Source: Streptomyces olivochromogenes (GTDB taxonomy: Bacteria; Actinomycetota; Actinomycetes; Streptomycetales; Streptomycetaceae). Taken from it: DNA of 64,000 nucleotides. The stretch's first letter is position 1, and each line of letters opens with the position of its first letter. Location of the stretch: assembly GCF_001514115.1 (NCBI RefSeq), contig NZ_KQ948469.1:88732-152731 (forward strand). Direction: 5' to 3'. Shown piece after piece: positions 16,817 to 25,006 of the stretch. The notes below the pieces were generated by a model that worked only from the letters and a program-made list of their open reading frames with translations, had not been told where the DNA came from and searched no databases. The translations under genes and the position numbers were made by a program.

Positions 16817-17955
16817 TCGGCGAAGGAGCCGTCGGCGTGGCGCCAGACGGGGTTGCGCCAGGCGTGGCCGGACCGGTCGGCCGCGCGGACCGCGTCCTCG
16901 TCGACGGCGATGCCGAGTCCGGGCAGTGCGGTGCGGTGTGCCTGGCCGTCCACGAAGCGGAAGGGCTCGGTGTCGACCAGGTAGGACAGCAGGTCGGCGT
17001 CCTTGTTGTAGTGGATGCCCCGGCTCTGCTCCTGGATCAGGAAGTTGGGCGTGGCGAAGGCGACTTGGAGGCTGGCGGCCAGCGCGATGGGACCGAGCGG
17101 GCAGTGCGGCGCCAGGTGGGCCCCGAAGGTCTCGGCGAGCGAGGCGATCCGGGTGACCTCCGATATCCCGCCGGCGTGCGACAGGTCCGGCTGGGCGACG
17201 GCGACGCCCGCGGTCAGCACCGGGAGGAAGTCGGCCCGTCCGTAGAGCCGTTCGCCGGTGGCCAGCGGCACGGACGAGGCGGCGACCAGGCCGGGCAGCA
17301 GGTGCGCCTGCTCGGGCAGGACGGGTTCCTCGACGAACAGCGGGTGCAGCGGGGCCATCTCGTGGAGTACGCGCCTCGCGTTGGCGGCGCTGAAGCGGCC
17401 GTGGAAGTCGACGGCGACGTCCCGGTGCGGGCCCAGGGCCTCGCGGGCGGCCGCCACGCGCTCGACGACGGCAGCCGTCTCGGCGGGGCTGCCGATCGGC
17501 GGGGTGCGCCCGGCCGCGTTCATCTTGACGGCGGTGAAGCCGGCCTCCACCTGGGCGGTGACCTCCTCCTTGAGCCGCGCGGGTTCGTCGCCGCCGACCC
17601 AGGCGTACACCCGGACGGTGTCGCGGACCGGGCCGCCGAGCAGGGTGTGCACCGGCACCCCGAGGGCGCGGCCCGCGATGTCCCACAGGGCCTGGTCGAT
17701 TCCGGCGACGGCGCTGGAGAGGACGGGGCCGCCCCGGTAGAAGCCGCCCTTGCTCAGTACCTGCCAGTGGTCCTGGATGCGCAGCGGGTCCTGGCCCACC
17801 AGGTACTCCGCCAGCACCTCGACGGCCGACCGGACGACCTCGGCCCGGCCCTCCACCACCGGCTCGCCCCAGCCGACGACGCCGTCGTCGGTCTCGATGC
17901 GGCAGAACAGCCACCGGGGCGGGACGAGAAAGGTCTCGACGCGCGCGATCTTCAC
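16810..17955 (-). CDS. dgoD: D-galactonate dehydratase
   Basis: A 381-residue enolase-superfamily dehydratase that turns D-galactonate into 2-dehydro-3-deoxy-D-galactonate. It follows E. coli DgoD along its whole length, from LPPRW-like VPPRW and GWGEPVVEGRAEV to the terminal WRNPVWRHADGSFAEW. Metal ligands are Asp183 (VDFHGRF), Glu209 (FVEEPV) and Glu235 (TGERLYG); His185 and His284 (LAPHCPLGPIALAAS) are the acid/base histidines. The GTG start at 17953-17955 overlaps the GntR stop in GTGA. This is the most specific enzyme of the operon and fixes galactonate as the pathway intermediate. Confidence 0.95.
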   Translation of the reverse strand: MKIARVETFLVPPRWLFCRIETDDGVVGWGEPVVEGRAEVVRSAVEVLAEYLVGQDPLRIQDHWQVLSKGGFYRGGPVLSSAVAGIDQALWDIAGRALGVPVHTLLGGPVRDTVRVYAWVGGDEPARLKEEVTAQVEAGFTAVKMNAAGRTPPIGSPAETAAVVERVAAAREALGPHRDVAVDFHGRFSAANARRVLHEMAPLHPLFVEEPVLPEQAHLLPGLVAASSVPLATGERLYGRADFLPVLTAGVAVAQPDLSHAGGISEVTRIASLAETFGAHLAPHCPLGPIALAASLQVAFATPNFLIQEQSRGIHYNKDADLLSYLVDTEPFRFVDGQAHRTALPGLGIAVDEDAVRAADRSGHAWRNPVWRHADGSFAEW

Positions 17956-18713
17956 TGTGCCTGGCCGTCCTTCGCGTCGGTGGAGCCGTCCGCGCCCACG
18001 GGCGCGGACGGACCGCTGAGTTTGTCGAGGTCGCGCGTCGCCTGGTCGAGCAGGGCGCGCATGGCGTGTTCCGCGCCGTCGGGGTCCCGGTCGCGCACGG
18101 CGTCGAGGACGGCTCGGTGGCTGGGGACCGGGTCCTCGCTGTGGGGGGCGCTGTGCACGAGCCGGTCGCGCTGGGCCAGGCCCGACTCGATGACCATCTC
18201 CATGCGTTCCAGCAGTTCGTTGTGGGTGGCCGCGAGCAGCGCCCGATGGAAGGCGAGGTCGGCCTCGACGGCGTCGCTCGCGCCGCCCTCCTGGCCCATC
18301 GCGGTCAGTGCCGCCTCCAGCGCCTCGAGGTCGGCGTCGGTGCGGCGGGCCGCGGCCAGCCGCACGGCGGCGGGTTCGATGATGCCGCGCACCTCGCCGA
18401 GGTTGCGGAGCAGCGCGGGGTCGGCGCCGGTGCCGTCGCTCTCGGAGAACTGCCAGCGCAGCACGTCGGCGTCGAGCAGGTTCCAGTCGGAGCGGGGCCG
18501 CACGAACGTGCCGCGCTTCTGCCGGGCGTCGACCATGCCCTTGGCCGCAAGCACCTTGAGCGATTCGCGCAGGGCGGTCAGGCTGACGTCCAGTTCGCTC
18601 TGCAGGGCCGCCATGTCGAGCGTCGCTCCCTCGGCGATCTCGCCGCTGAGCACCCGGCGGGCAAGGGTCTCCACGGTCTGGCCGTGCACTCCGCGGCGCG
18701 CGTATGGCGTCAT
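17952..18713 (-). CDS. FadR-subfamily GntR regulator of galactoside operon
   Basis: A 253-residue GntR regulator. The winged helix covers residues about 10-75 (LSGEIAEGATLDMAALQSEL, then SLTALRESLKVLAAKGMV and KRGTFVRP); an all-helical FCD ligand domain follows, with the metal-type residues of the subfamily in DLAFHRALLAATHNELL. It sits inside the galactoside operon, 49 bp after the SDR and overlapping dgoD, so it is autoregulated with its targets. Its probable operator is the TTAATT-N3-AATTWA palindrome before the transporter operon and the GH27 gene; its probable inducer is galactonate or a later intermediate, as for DgoR (inference). ATG at 18713. Confidence 0.88.
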   Translation of the reverse strand: MTPYARRGVHGQTVETLARRVLSGEIAEGATLDMAALQSELDVSLTALRESLKVLAAKGMVDARQKRGTFVRPRSDWNLLDADVLRWQFSESDGTGADPALLRNLGEVRGIIEPAAVRLAAARRTDADLEALEAALTAMGQEGGASDAVEADLAFHRALLAATHNELLERMEMVIESGLAQRDRLVHSAPHSEDPVPSHRAVLDAVRDRDPDGAEHAMRALLDQATRDLDKLSGPSAPVGADGSTDAKDGQAQ

Positions 18714-18762
18714 GTGTTTGCCTTTCTTGCTGGTCGGACGGTGGTTGGAGCGGTCGGTCCCG

Positions 18763-19521
18763 TCATGCGGAGGCCTTACTGACGCTCCAGCCGCCGTCCA
18801 CGAGCAGGCTCGATCCGGTGATGTAGGAGGCTTCGTCGGCGGCGAGGAAGGCGACGGCGGCGGCGACTTCCTCGGGGGTGCCGAAGCGGCGGGCCGCGGT
18901 CTCGGCGACGCTGAGCTCACGCTCGGCCTGCGGGACCCGGTCCCAGGCGGCGGTCAGGATCGGACCCGGCAGTACGGCGTTGACGCGGACGCCGGGGCCG
19001 TACTCGACGGCGAGCTGACCGCACAGCGACAGCAGCGCTCCCTTGCTCGCCGCGTACGCCGGGTGACCGGGGATCCCCCGGTGGGCGTGGACGGAGGAGA
19101 CGAGCACCACGGCCCCCTGGTGCTCGCGCAGGTCGGGCAGGGCCGCCCTGACGCCCAGGAAGGCGCCGGTGAGGTTGACCGAGAGCTGCCGTTCCCAGGA
19201 GGCGAGGCTGGTCTCGTGGACCGGTGCGACCGCCACCGTGTACGCGTTGCTGACCAGGACGCCCACGGGTCCGAAGCTGTGGGCGGCGGTGATCACCCGC
19301 TGCCAGTCGTCCTCGCTCGCGACGTCGGCGGCGACGAAGAGGGTCCGGGCCCCGTCCTTGCGCAGCCGCGCGGCGGCTTCCTCGCCGCGTTCGGCGGCGA
19401 TGTCGACCAGGACGACGGCCGCGCCCTCCGCGGCGAGGCGTGCCGCGGTGGCCGCGCCGATGCCCGACGCGGCGCCGGTGACGACGGCTACGCGGTTGGT
19501 GAAGCGGGCGGCTGGGTTCAT
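18763..19521 (-). CDS. SDR dehydrogenase, probable galactose 1-dehydrogenase
   Basis: A 252-residue classical SDR: TGAASGIG cofactor motif near 17-24, VLVSNAY in place of NNAG, the serine in LVSSVHAHRGIPGHPAYAAS and YAASKG with catalytic Tyr/Lys, then VNAVLPGPI and a C-terminal SLLVDGGW. Asp at the end of the second strand (VVLVDIA) favours NAD. In the operon only this gene can supply the oxidation of galactose to galactonolactone, so that is the inferred role. The serine in SNAY replacing the second N of NNAG is unusual. ATG at 19521; 77 bp separate it from the GH36 gene. Confidence 0.82.
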   Translation of the reverse strand: MNPAARFTNRVAVVTGAASGIGAATAARLAAEGAAVVLVDIAAERGEEAAARLRKDGARTLFVAADVASEDDWQRVITAAHSFGPVGVLVSNAYTVAVAPVHETSLASWERQLSVNLTGAFLGVRAALPDLREHQGAVVLVSSVHAHRGIPGHPAYAASKGALLSLCGQLAVEYGPGVRVNAVLPGPILTAAWDRVPQAERELSVAETAARRFGTPEEVAAAVAFLAADEASYITGSSLLVDGGWSVSKASA

Positions 19522-19597
19522 GAGGTGGGTCGTCTCCTGTTCGAGAGGGAGTTGGGGTGCAGATGTTCGAGAGGTGGGGCGAATTCTTCCGTTGTCG

Positions 19598-21709
19598 TCA
19601 CTGCCGGGCCAGCACGGTCAGTTCCGCGTCGTGTCCGGCGGTCCAGGCGAACGGCAGCCCCGAGTGGAGCAGGTAGGCGCCGCTGTAGTGGGTGCCGGTC
19701 GCGGTGTCGGTGTAGCCGGCGTCCGGCCTCAGGCCGCGCAGCCGGAGCCGGGCGGCCCGGCCGGGCACCAGGGGCGCGCCGTCGAGCGGGCCGGTGTTCC
19801 AGGCCGTCACCACCAGGTGGGCGCCGCCCGGTTCCTCGTACTGGATGCCGCAGGTCGGGTCGGCGGGGCTGCCGAGGAGGCTCACCTCGCCGTGGTGGAC
19901 GATGTCGCGGATCTCCTTGTAGCGGGCGATCCACTCGGTGGCCTCGGCGCGCTGCTGTGGCGTCCAGTGGCGTATGTCGGCGCCGATGCCCAGGACTCCG
20001 GCGATGGAGTTGACGAACCGGAAGGCGAGGGAGCGGGGGCGCGGGTCGAAGACGCCGGGGGCGTCGGTGACCCAGGAGCTCATGGTGTGCGGGGCGTGCG
20101 CGTGGAGATAGCCGTACTGGATGCGCAGCCGGTCCATGGGCGCGGTGTTGTCGCTGGGCCACATCACGTCGGTGCGGGCGAGGGTGGCGTGCTCGACGCG
20201 GGCGCCGCCGCCGGCGCAGCCCTCGACGGTGACGTGCGGGTGGGCGGTACGCAGGTGGTCCAGGACGCGCAGGTAGCCGGCGACATGGGCGGCGTCGAGG
20301 TCCTGGAGCTCGGGGTCGGGACCGGCCGGGTGGCCGGGCCGGCCGCGCTCGGTGGGCGGCCGGTTCATGTCCCACTTGAGGTAGCTGATGGCGTACGAGC
20401 CGAGCAGCCGGTCGAGCGTGCCGATGACGAAGTCCTGGACGTCCTCGCGGCCGAGGTCGAGCAGGAGTTGGTTGCGCACGAGCGTCGCGGGCCGGCCCTC
20501 GATCCGGTACACCCACTCGGGGTGCTCGGCGTAGAGCTTGGAGCGGGGGCTGATGCCCTCGGGCTCCACCCACAGGCCGAAGTCCATGCCGAGGGCGCGC
20601 ACGTCCTCGACGAACCGGTCGAACCCGCCGGGGAATTCGGCCGGGTCCGGGTCCCAGTCGCCGAGACCGCCGGTGTCGTCGGGACGTCCGGTGAACCAGC
20701 CGTCGTCGACGACGAAGAGTTCGGCACCCAGCTCCGCGGCCGTCTTGGCGAGCTCCAGCTGCCCGGCGGCGTCGACGTCGAAGCCGGTCGCCTCCCACGA
20801 GTTGTAGAGAACCTTGCGCGGCCGGTCGATGCGCTCGCCGGTGAGGTGCCGCTCGTAGCGGTGCCACACGCGGGCCAGCCCGTCGAGCCCGTCCGGGCTG
20901 AACGCGCAGGCCAGCCGTGGTGTGACCAGGGTGTCGCCCGGGGCGAGGCGGACCGCGCCCTCGTGGGGCACACGGCCGGCGCGCACCCGTACGGCGCCGC
21001 CGGGCTCGGCGTCGGCGGTGATCCGCCAGTTGCCGGACCACTCCAGGGCGATGCCGTACGTGGGGGTGGCGCCCTCGGCGGGGGCGGCGGCGTCCTGGAC
21101 CGCGAGCCAGGGGTGGTACGCGTGCCCTGCCGAGCCCTGGGTGCTCTCCATCTCGAAGCGCCCGCGCTCCAGTTCCACGTCCTTGAGCTGGAACTCCTGG
21201 GACCACTGTCCGGCCAGGTACGTCAGCCGCGCGCCGCCCTGGACGGGCACGTTGACGGCGGCGGAGTCGAAGCGCTCCAGGCGTACCTCGGTCTCGCCGG
21301 TGCAGGTCAGCTCCGTCCAGCGCAGGACGACGTCCGTGCCGGGCACCGTCTCGTAGCGGAGCGTCGTGCGCAGTCCGAGGACGTCGTCGGTGAACTCCAG
21401 GCGCAGTGCCCGGTCGCCGTCCTGCGTGGCGCCGGTGAATCGCCACCAGCTGCCGCGGTCGCCGCCGGGGCGGGAGGCGACCAGGTCGGCGCCGGTGAAC
21501 GGCCGCAGCCCGTACGGGATGTACTCGGCCGGGGCGGCGTCGGCGGGGACGATGAAGTGGGTGCGCCGTGACCAGTCCATGGGCGACGGCCCGTCCTCGA
21601 CGCCGTGCGGCCCCCAGGCGGCGAGTTCGGCCCAGCGGTCGTCGCCGCCCAGGGTGACTGCGTAGGTGGTGGTGTCGGTGCGCAGCAGCCACCGGTCGTG
21701 CGGGGTCAC
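19598..21709 (-). CDS. GH36 alpha-galactosidase, cytosolic
   Basis: A 703-residue glycoside hydrolase family 36 enzyme without signal peptide, predicted to cleave imported alpha-galactosides to galactose. After an N-terminal beta-sandwich comes the barrel with VVDDGWF, FGLWVEPEGISPRS and the nucleophile Asp447 in YLKWDMNRPP; the acid/base Asp520 lies in VMWPSDNTAPMDRLRIQYG, preceded by EGCAGGGARVE. Length fits the tetrameric bacterial AgaA/RafA group. The GTG start at 21707-21709 overlaps the permease stop in GTGA. It complements the secreted GH27 enzyme upstream. Confidence 0.92.
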   Translation of the reverse strand: MTPHDRWLLRTDTTTYAVTLGGDDRWAELAAWGPHGVEDGPSPMDWSRRTHFIVPADAAPAEYIPYGLRPFTGADLVASRPGGDRGSWWRFTGATQDGDRALRLEFTDDVLGLRTTLRYETVPGTDVVLRWTELTCTGETEVRLERFDSAAVNVPVQGGARLTYLAGQWSQEFQLKDVELERGRFEMESTQGSAGHAYHPWLAVQDAAAPAEGATPTYGIALEWSGNWRITADAEPGGAVRVRAGRVPHEGAVRLAPGDTLVTPRLACAFSPDGLDGLARVWHRYERHLTGERIDRPRKVLYNSWEATGFDVDAAGQLELAKTAAELGAELFVVDDGWFTGRPDDTGGLGDWDPDPAEFPGGFDRFVEDVRALGMDFGLWVEPEGISPRSKLYAEHPEWVYRIEGRPATLVRNQLLLDLGREDVQDFVIGTLDRLLGSYAISYLKWDMNRPPTERGRPGHPAGPDPELQDLDAAHVAGYLRVLDHLRTAHPHVTVEGCAGGGARVEHATLARTDVMWPSDNTAPMDRLRIQYGYLHAHAPHTMSSWVTDAPGVFDPRPRSLAFRFVNSIAGVLGIGADIRHWTPQQRAEATEWIARYKEIRDIVHHGEVSLLGSPADPTCGIQYEEPGGAHLVVTAWNTGPLDGAPLVPGRAARLRLRGLRPDAGYTDTATGTHYSGAYLLHSGLPFAWTAGHDAELTVLARQ

Positions 21710-22629
21710 TTGACGGCTCCGAGGTTCAGTCCGGCCACGAAGTAGCGCTGGAAGCGGAGGAAGACGGCCACCGTCGGGGCGGCGGCGATCACCGAGCCGG
21801 CCGCGATCACGTTCCACATGGACACGTACTGGCCCTGCAGCCCGATGAGGGAGGCGGTGATGGGCATCTGGGTGTCGGTGCGCAGCACCGTGATGGCCCA
21901 CAGCAGGTCGTTGAAGATCCAGGTGAACGACAGTGCGGTCAGCGCGGCCAGCGCCGGGCGGGCCAGCGGCAGGATGATCCGCCAGTAGATCTGCCACGGG
22001 TTCGCGCCGTCGATGACGGCGGCCTGCTGGATCTCACCGGGGATGGCCCGCATGAAGCCGTGCAGGACGAAGACGTAGAAGCCGACTCCGAAGCCGACCT
22101 GCACGCCGATCAGGGCGTACAACTGGTCGTAGATGCCGAGCATTTCGCTGAGCTTGGAGACCGGGATCAGCAGGATCTGCGGGGGCAGCAGGTTGCCGCC
22201 GAGCATGAGCAGCAGCAGGACGCGCCGGAAGGGCAGGTCGTAGCGGCTGAGCGCGAAGGCCGCCATGGAGGCGAGGCCGAGCGAGAGCAGCACGGTGGGG
22301 ATGGTGACCAGCATGCTGTTGATGAGGGCGCGCTGCTGGCCGCCGTCCACCCACGCCTGCCGGAAGCTGTCGAAGGTGAACGAGTGCGGCCAGCTGCCGA
22401 CGCCGTGCGCGGCGATGTCGTCGAACGTCCGGGTGCTGGTGACCAGGACGAGGGCGATCGGCAGCAGCCACAGCGCGGACAGCAGGCCCGCGGAGAGGTG
22501 GAAGCCGGCGGTGCGCAGGGCGCGGCCGCTCGGCGCGGGGCGCCGGGGCGCCGCGACCTTGGCGGGACCGGCCCGGCCCGCCGGGCCCTCGGCGTCCTTG
22601 AGGTCCGTGGTGGCGTGGGTGGCGGTCAT
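21706..22629 (-). CDS. ABC sugar transporter permease, MalG type
   Basis: A 307-residue inner-membrane permease with six hydrophobic segments after a proline/alanine-rich cytosolic tail. The ATPase-contact EAA loop reads QQAAVIDGANPWQIYWRIIL, and LLPPQILLIPV marks the MalG-type scaffold. It pairs with the adjacent permease to form the galactoside channel. ATG at 22629 overlaps the previous stop in ATGA. No ATPase gene lies in the cluster; Streptomyces sugar importers of this type usually share MsiK encoded elsewhere. Confidence 0.92.
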   Translation of the reverse strand: MTATHATTDLKDAEGPAGRAGPAKVAAPRRPAPSGRALRTAGFHLSAGLLSALWLLPIALVLVTSTRTFDDIAAHGVGSWPHSFTFDSFRQAWVDGGQQRALINSMLVTIPTVLLSLGLASMAAFALSRYDLPFRRVLLLLMLGGNLLPPQILLIPVSKLSEMLGIYDQLYALIGVQVGFGVGFYVFVLHGFMRAIPGEIQQAAVIDGANPWQIYWRIILPLARPALAALTALSFTWIFNDLLWAITVLRTDTQMPITASLIGLQGQYVSMWNVIAAGSVIAAAPTVAVFLRFQRYFVAGLNLGAVK

Positions 22630-23525
22630 GAGTCGGCCTCCCGGAAGGCACGCACGAGGTAGCTCGCGATGACGCCGAAGGCCAGCACGAAGATGACGAC
22701 GGCGAGTGCGGAGCCGTATCCCAGACGCAGCGACTGGAACGCGGTGGAGTACATGTAGGTGCTCAGCAGTTCGGAGGAGTGGTACGGGCCGCCGCGGGTG
22801 AGCGCCCACACCACGTCGAACGAGCGCAGCGAGTCGATGACGATCACCGACAGGACGACCGCGTTGACGCTGCGCAGCTGCGGCAGGGTGATGTGCCGGA
22901 ACTGCTGCAGGCGGGTGGCGCCGTCGACCTTCGCCGCCTCGTACAGCACGGGGTCGATGCCCTTGAGGCCGGCCAGGTACAGCACCATCACGTAGCCGAC
23001 CTGGCGCCACAGCGCGGGCACGATCACCGCGTAGAAGGCGGTGTCCTGGTCGGCGAGCCAGGCGTGCTTCCAGCCCCCCAGACCGATGGCTTCCAGCACG
23101 TTGTTGATCAGGCCGTCCGGCTGGTACATGGCCTGCCACACGAGCGCGGTCGCGACCAGTGAGAAGACCACCGGCAGGAAGAGCGCCGCCCGGTAGAACC
23201 CGATGCCGCGCCGCTCCTGCTGGAGCAGCAGCGCGGCACCGAGCCCAAGGGCGGCGGACAGCCCGCCGAAGAGCAGCAGCCACAGCACCGTGTTGATCGC
23301 GGCGGTGCGGAAGACCTCGTCATGCACCATCTCGCTGAAGTTGCCGAGGCCGACGAACTTCGGGGCCGACAGACCGTCCCAGGAGGTCAGGGAGAGGTAG
23401 AAGCCCTGGAGGGCCGGCCAGAAGACCCAGAACGCCTCGGCGAGCAGCGGGACGAGGACGAAGGCCAGGACCACCGGGGGCACCCGCGTGGCCCTGGACC
23501 GTCGTGTGGAGCCGAGCAAAGCCAT
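22626..23525 (-). CDS. ABC sugar transporter permease, MalF type
   Basis: A roughly 299-residue permease with six membrane segments starting at VVLAFVLVPLLAEAFWVFWP. The EAA loop EAAKVDGATRLQQFRHITLP is intact. ATG at 23525 lies just past the stop of the binding-protein gene; a GTG two codons upstream (23531) would overlap that stop in GTGA, the pattern used elsewhere in this operon, and may be the true start. It works with the MalG-type permease and the lipoprotein to import alpha-galactosides. Confidence 0.92.
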   Translation of the reverse strand: MALLGSTRRSRATRVPPVVLAFVLVPLLAEAFWVFWPALQGFYLSLTSWDGLSAPKFVGLGNFSEMVHDEVFRTAAINTVLWLLLFGGLSAALGLGAALLLQQERRGIGFYRAALFLPVVFSLVATALVWQAMYQPDGLINNVLEAIGLGGWKHAWLADQDTAFYAVIVPALWRQVGYVMVLYLAGLKGIDPVLYEAAKVDGATRLQQFRHITLPQLRSVNAVVLSVIVIDSLRSFDVVWALTRGGPYHSSELLSTYMYSTAFQSLRLGYGSALAVVIFVLAFGVIASYLVRAFREADS

Positions 23526-23527
23526 TG

Positions 23528-24820
23528 TCACTGGCTCCAGATCTTCTGTGCGCTGCGCTGCCACGTGGTGAGGATGGAGCCGATCTCCTTGGGCTTGGCC
23601 AGGTAGTGCACGAGCGCCGTGTCGGCGGTCGGCTGGAGCGCGTCGCTGGAGTCCCGGTTGAAGAACTGCGTCACGTCGGTGGCGCTCTCGATGAGTTTGC
23701 GGCCCTTGAGGACGAGCGGGGTGCCGGCGTCCTTGGCGTCCGGGTGCGTGGGCAGCGCGGTGCCGGAGGAGTTCTTGAGGTACAGCTCCTGCGCCTCGGC
23801 GGAGGCCAGGTAGCGCAGCAGTTCCTTGACGCCGTCGGCGCGCTTGGTGCGGGCGCTGGCGAAGTAGCCGTCCGTGGGCGCCTCTTCGGCGACCGGCACC
23901 TTCGGGTCGATGATGGGGAACTGGAAGAAGTCCAGGTCACCCAGGGCGTCCTTGGGGGCGGCGTCGGCGAAGAAGGTACCGATGAGCATCATGCCGGTGC
24001 GGCCCTGGAGGAGGGCGGTGGTGGCGTCCTGGAAGGGGATCGCCGTGCCGTTGGGGTCGAAGAACGGGCGGGCCTCGTCCCACTTGTCGAAGACCTTGCG
24101 GACCTCGGGGTCGTCGAAGCGGTGCTTGCCCGCGAGGAGTTCGCGGTGGTACGTGGCGCCGTTGACGCGGATGTTGAGGTAGTCGAACCAGGTGGAGGCG
24201 ACCCAGGGGGTGTCACCGCCGGCGCCGAGGCCGATCGGGGCGACGCCCTTGCTCTTGATCTTGTCGCACAGGTCGAGGAACTCGTCCCAGGTCTTGGGCT
24301 CCTTGACGCCCCACTTGGCGAAGTTCGACTTCCGGTAGAACACACCCCACCAGTAGTAGCTGGTGGGCACGAAGACCTTCTTGCCGCTGGAGGCCGAGGT
24401 GCACAGCTTCTTCAGCGCGTCGGAGTAGCCGGCGAGCTCGGGCTTCTCCCATATGTCGTCGAGACCGAGGAGCAGGTCCTTCTTGGCGTACGACTCGGCG
24501 ACGGAGCCGGGGTACCAGGTGTAGGCGTCCGGCGGGTTGGCCGAGGTGAGGTAGGTCGGCAGCTGCGTGCGGAACGTCTCCGACGCGACCGTGTTGAGCT
24601 GGGCCCTGGCGTCGCCGCGCTTGTCGTAGGCGGCGACGACCGCCTGCATCGCGGTCTTGGCCTGCGGAGAGGAGAGGTTGGACTGCAGGGTCACCGGGCC
24701 GCCGGACTTTCCTCCGGAGGTGGACGGGGTCTGGGTGACGCAGCCGCTGAGCAGCGCGCCGGCGCCGACTGCGCCTGTTCCTACGAGGAATCTGCGGCGG
24801 GTGGCGTTGAAAACGGTCAT
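23528..24820 (-). CDS. ABC sugar-binding lipoprotein
   Basis: A 430-residue extracellular solute-binding protein (family 1 type). The leader has a twin-arginine-like RRRF followed by a glycine/alanine core and a lipobox LLSGC with Cys27, so the mature protein is lipid-anchored outside the membrane. The mature part shows the usual sugar-binder blocks such as WDEFLDLCDKIKSKGV and GKVLM-like ALLQGRTGMMLIGTF. It is the first gene of the 11-gene galactoside operon; ATG at 24820 follows AGGGAG. Ligand inferred from the alpha-galactosidase genes on both sides: melibiose, raffinose or similar oligosaccharides. Confidence 0.92.
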   Translation of the reverse strand: MTVFNATRRRFLVGTGAVGAGALLSGCVTQTPSTSGGKSGGPVTLQSNLSSPQAKTAMQAVVAAYDKRGDARAQLNTVASETFRTQLPTYLTSANPPDAYTWYPGSVAESYAKKDLLLGLDDIWEKPELAGYSDALKKLCTSASSGKKVFVPTSYYWWGVFYRKSNFAKWGVKEPKTWDEFLDLCDKIKSKGVAPIGLGAGGDTPWVASTWFDYLNIRVNGATYHRELLAGKHRFDDPEVRKVFDKWDEARPFFDPNGTAIPFQDATTALLQGRTGMMLIGTFFADAAPKDALGDLDFFQFPIIDPKVPVAEEAPTDGYFASARTKRADGVKELLRYLASAEAQELYLKNSSGTALPTHPDAKDAGTPLVLKGRKLIESATDVTQFFNRDSSDALQPTADTALVHYLAKPKEIGSILTTWQRSAQKIWSQ

Positions 24821-24893
24821 CTGTGCACTCCCTAAGTGCCTGCGGAACAGAGTTGCGGCCCCCTGACGGCCCGGCTCCGCCTGCGGCAGGCAC

Positions 24894-24923
24894 AGCCTGT
24901 CGCAGGGGTACGGATACCGTCAA
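24894..24923 (-). promoter_or_regulatory. Promoter of galactoside transporter operon
   Basis: Minus-strand TTGACG at 24923-24918 is followed after 17-18 bp by a poor -10 (ACAGGC or CAGGCT). The -35 abuts the AT-rich palindrome, and the start codon of the binding-protein gene lies about 75 bp further on. The weak -10 suggests the promoter may need help or is kept low. Confidence 0.4.
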
Positions 24924-24943
24924 GATTAATTACTAATTTATTT
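24919..24943 (-). promoter_or_regulatory. Galactoside regulon operator, copy at transporter operon
   Basis: The core TTAATT-ACT-AATTTA (24926-24940) is a one-mismatch 6+3+6 palindrome within a 25-bp block that recurs at 27236-27260 with five differences. It lies 99 bp upstream of the binding-protein ATG. The GntR regulator encoded in the operon is the likely binder. Confidence 0.65.
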
Positions 24944-24950
24944 CTAGGAG

Positions 24951-24988
24951 GATGTGCTTCCGGGCCGAACAAGGCCCGGAGGCACATC
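24951..24988 (-). terminator. Terminator of GH27 gene
   Basis: Two 16-base arms around the loop GAACAA pair completely except for one G-T wobble. The hairpin begins 19 bp after the GH27 stop and is followed on the minus strand by AT-rich DNA, so it should end the GH27 transcript just before the next operator and promoter. Confidence 0.75.
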
Positions 24989-25006
24989 AACGCGAGCTCG
25001 CGGAGC

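Noticed and set aside
16837..20013. A 1058-codon plus-strand open frame across the galactoside operon
   Set aside because: It is antisense to dgoD, GntR, SDR and GH36 genes, which all have clear catalytic motifs; the frame has no recognisable domain and results from GC-biased third positions.
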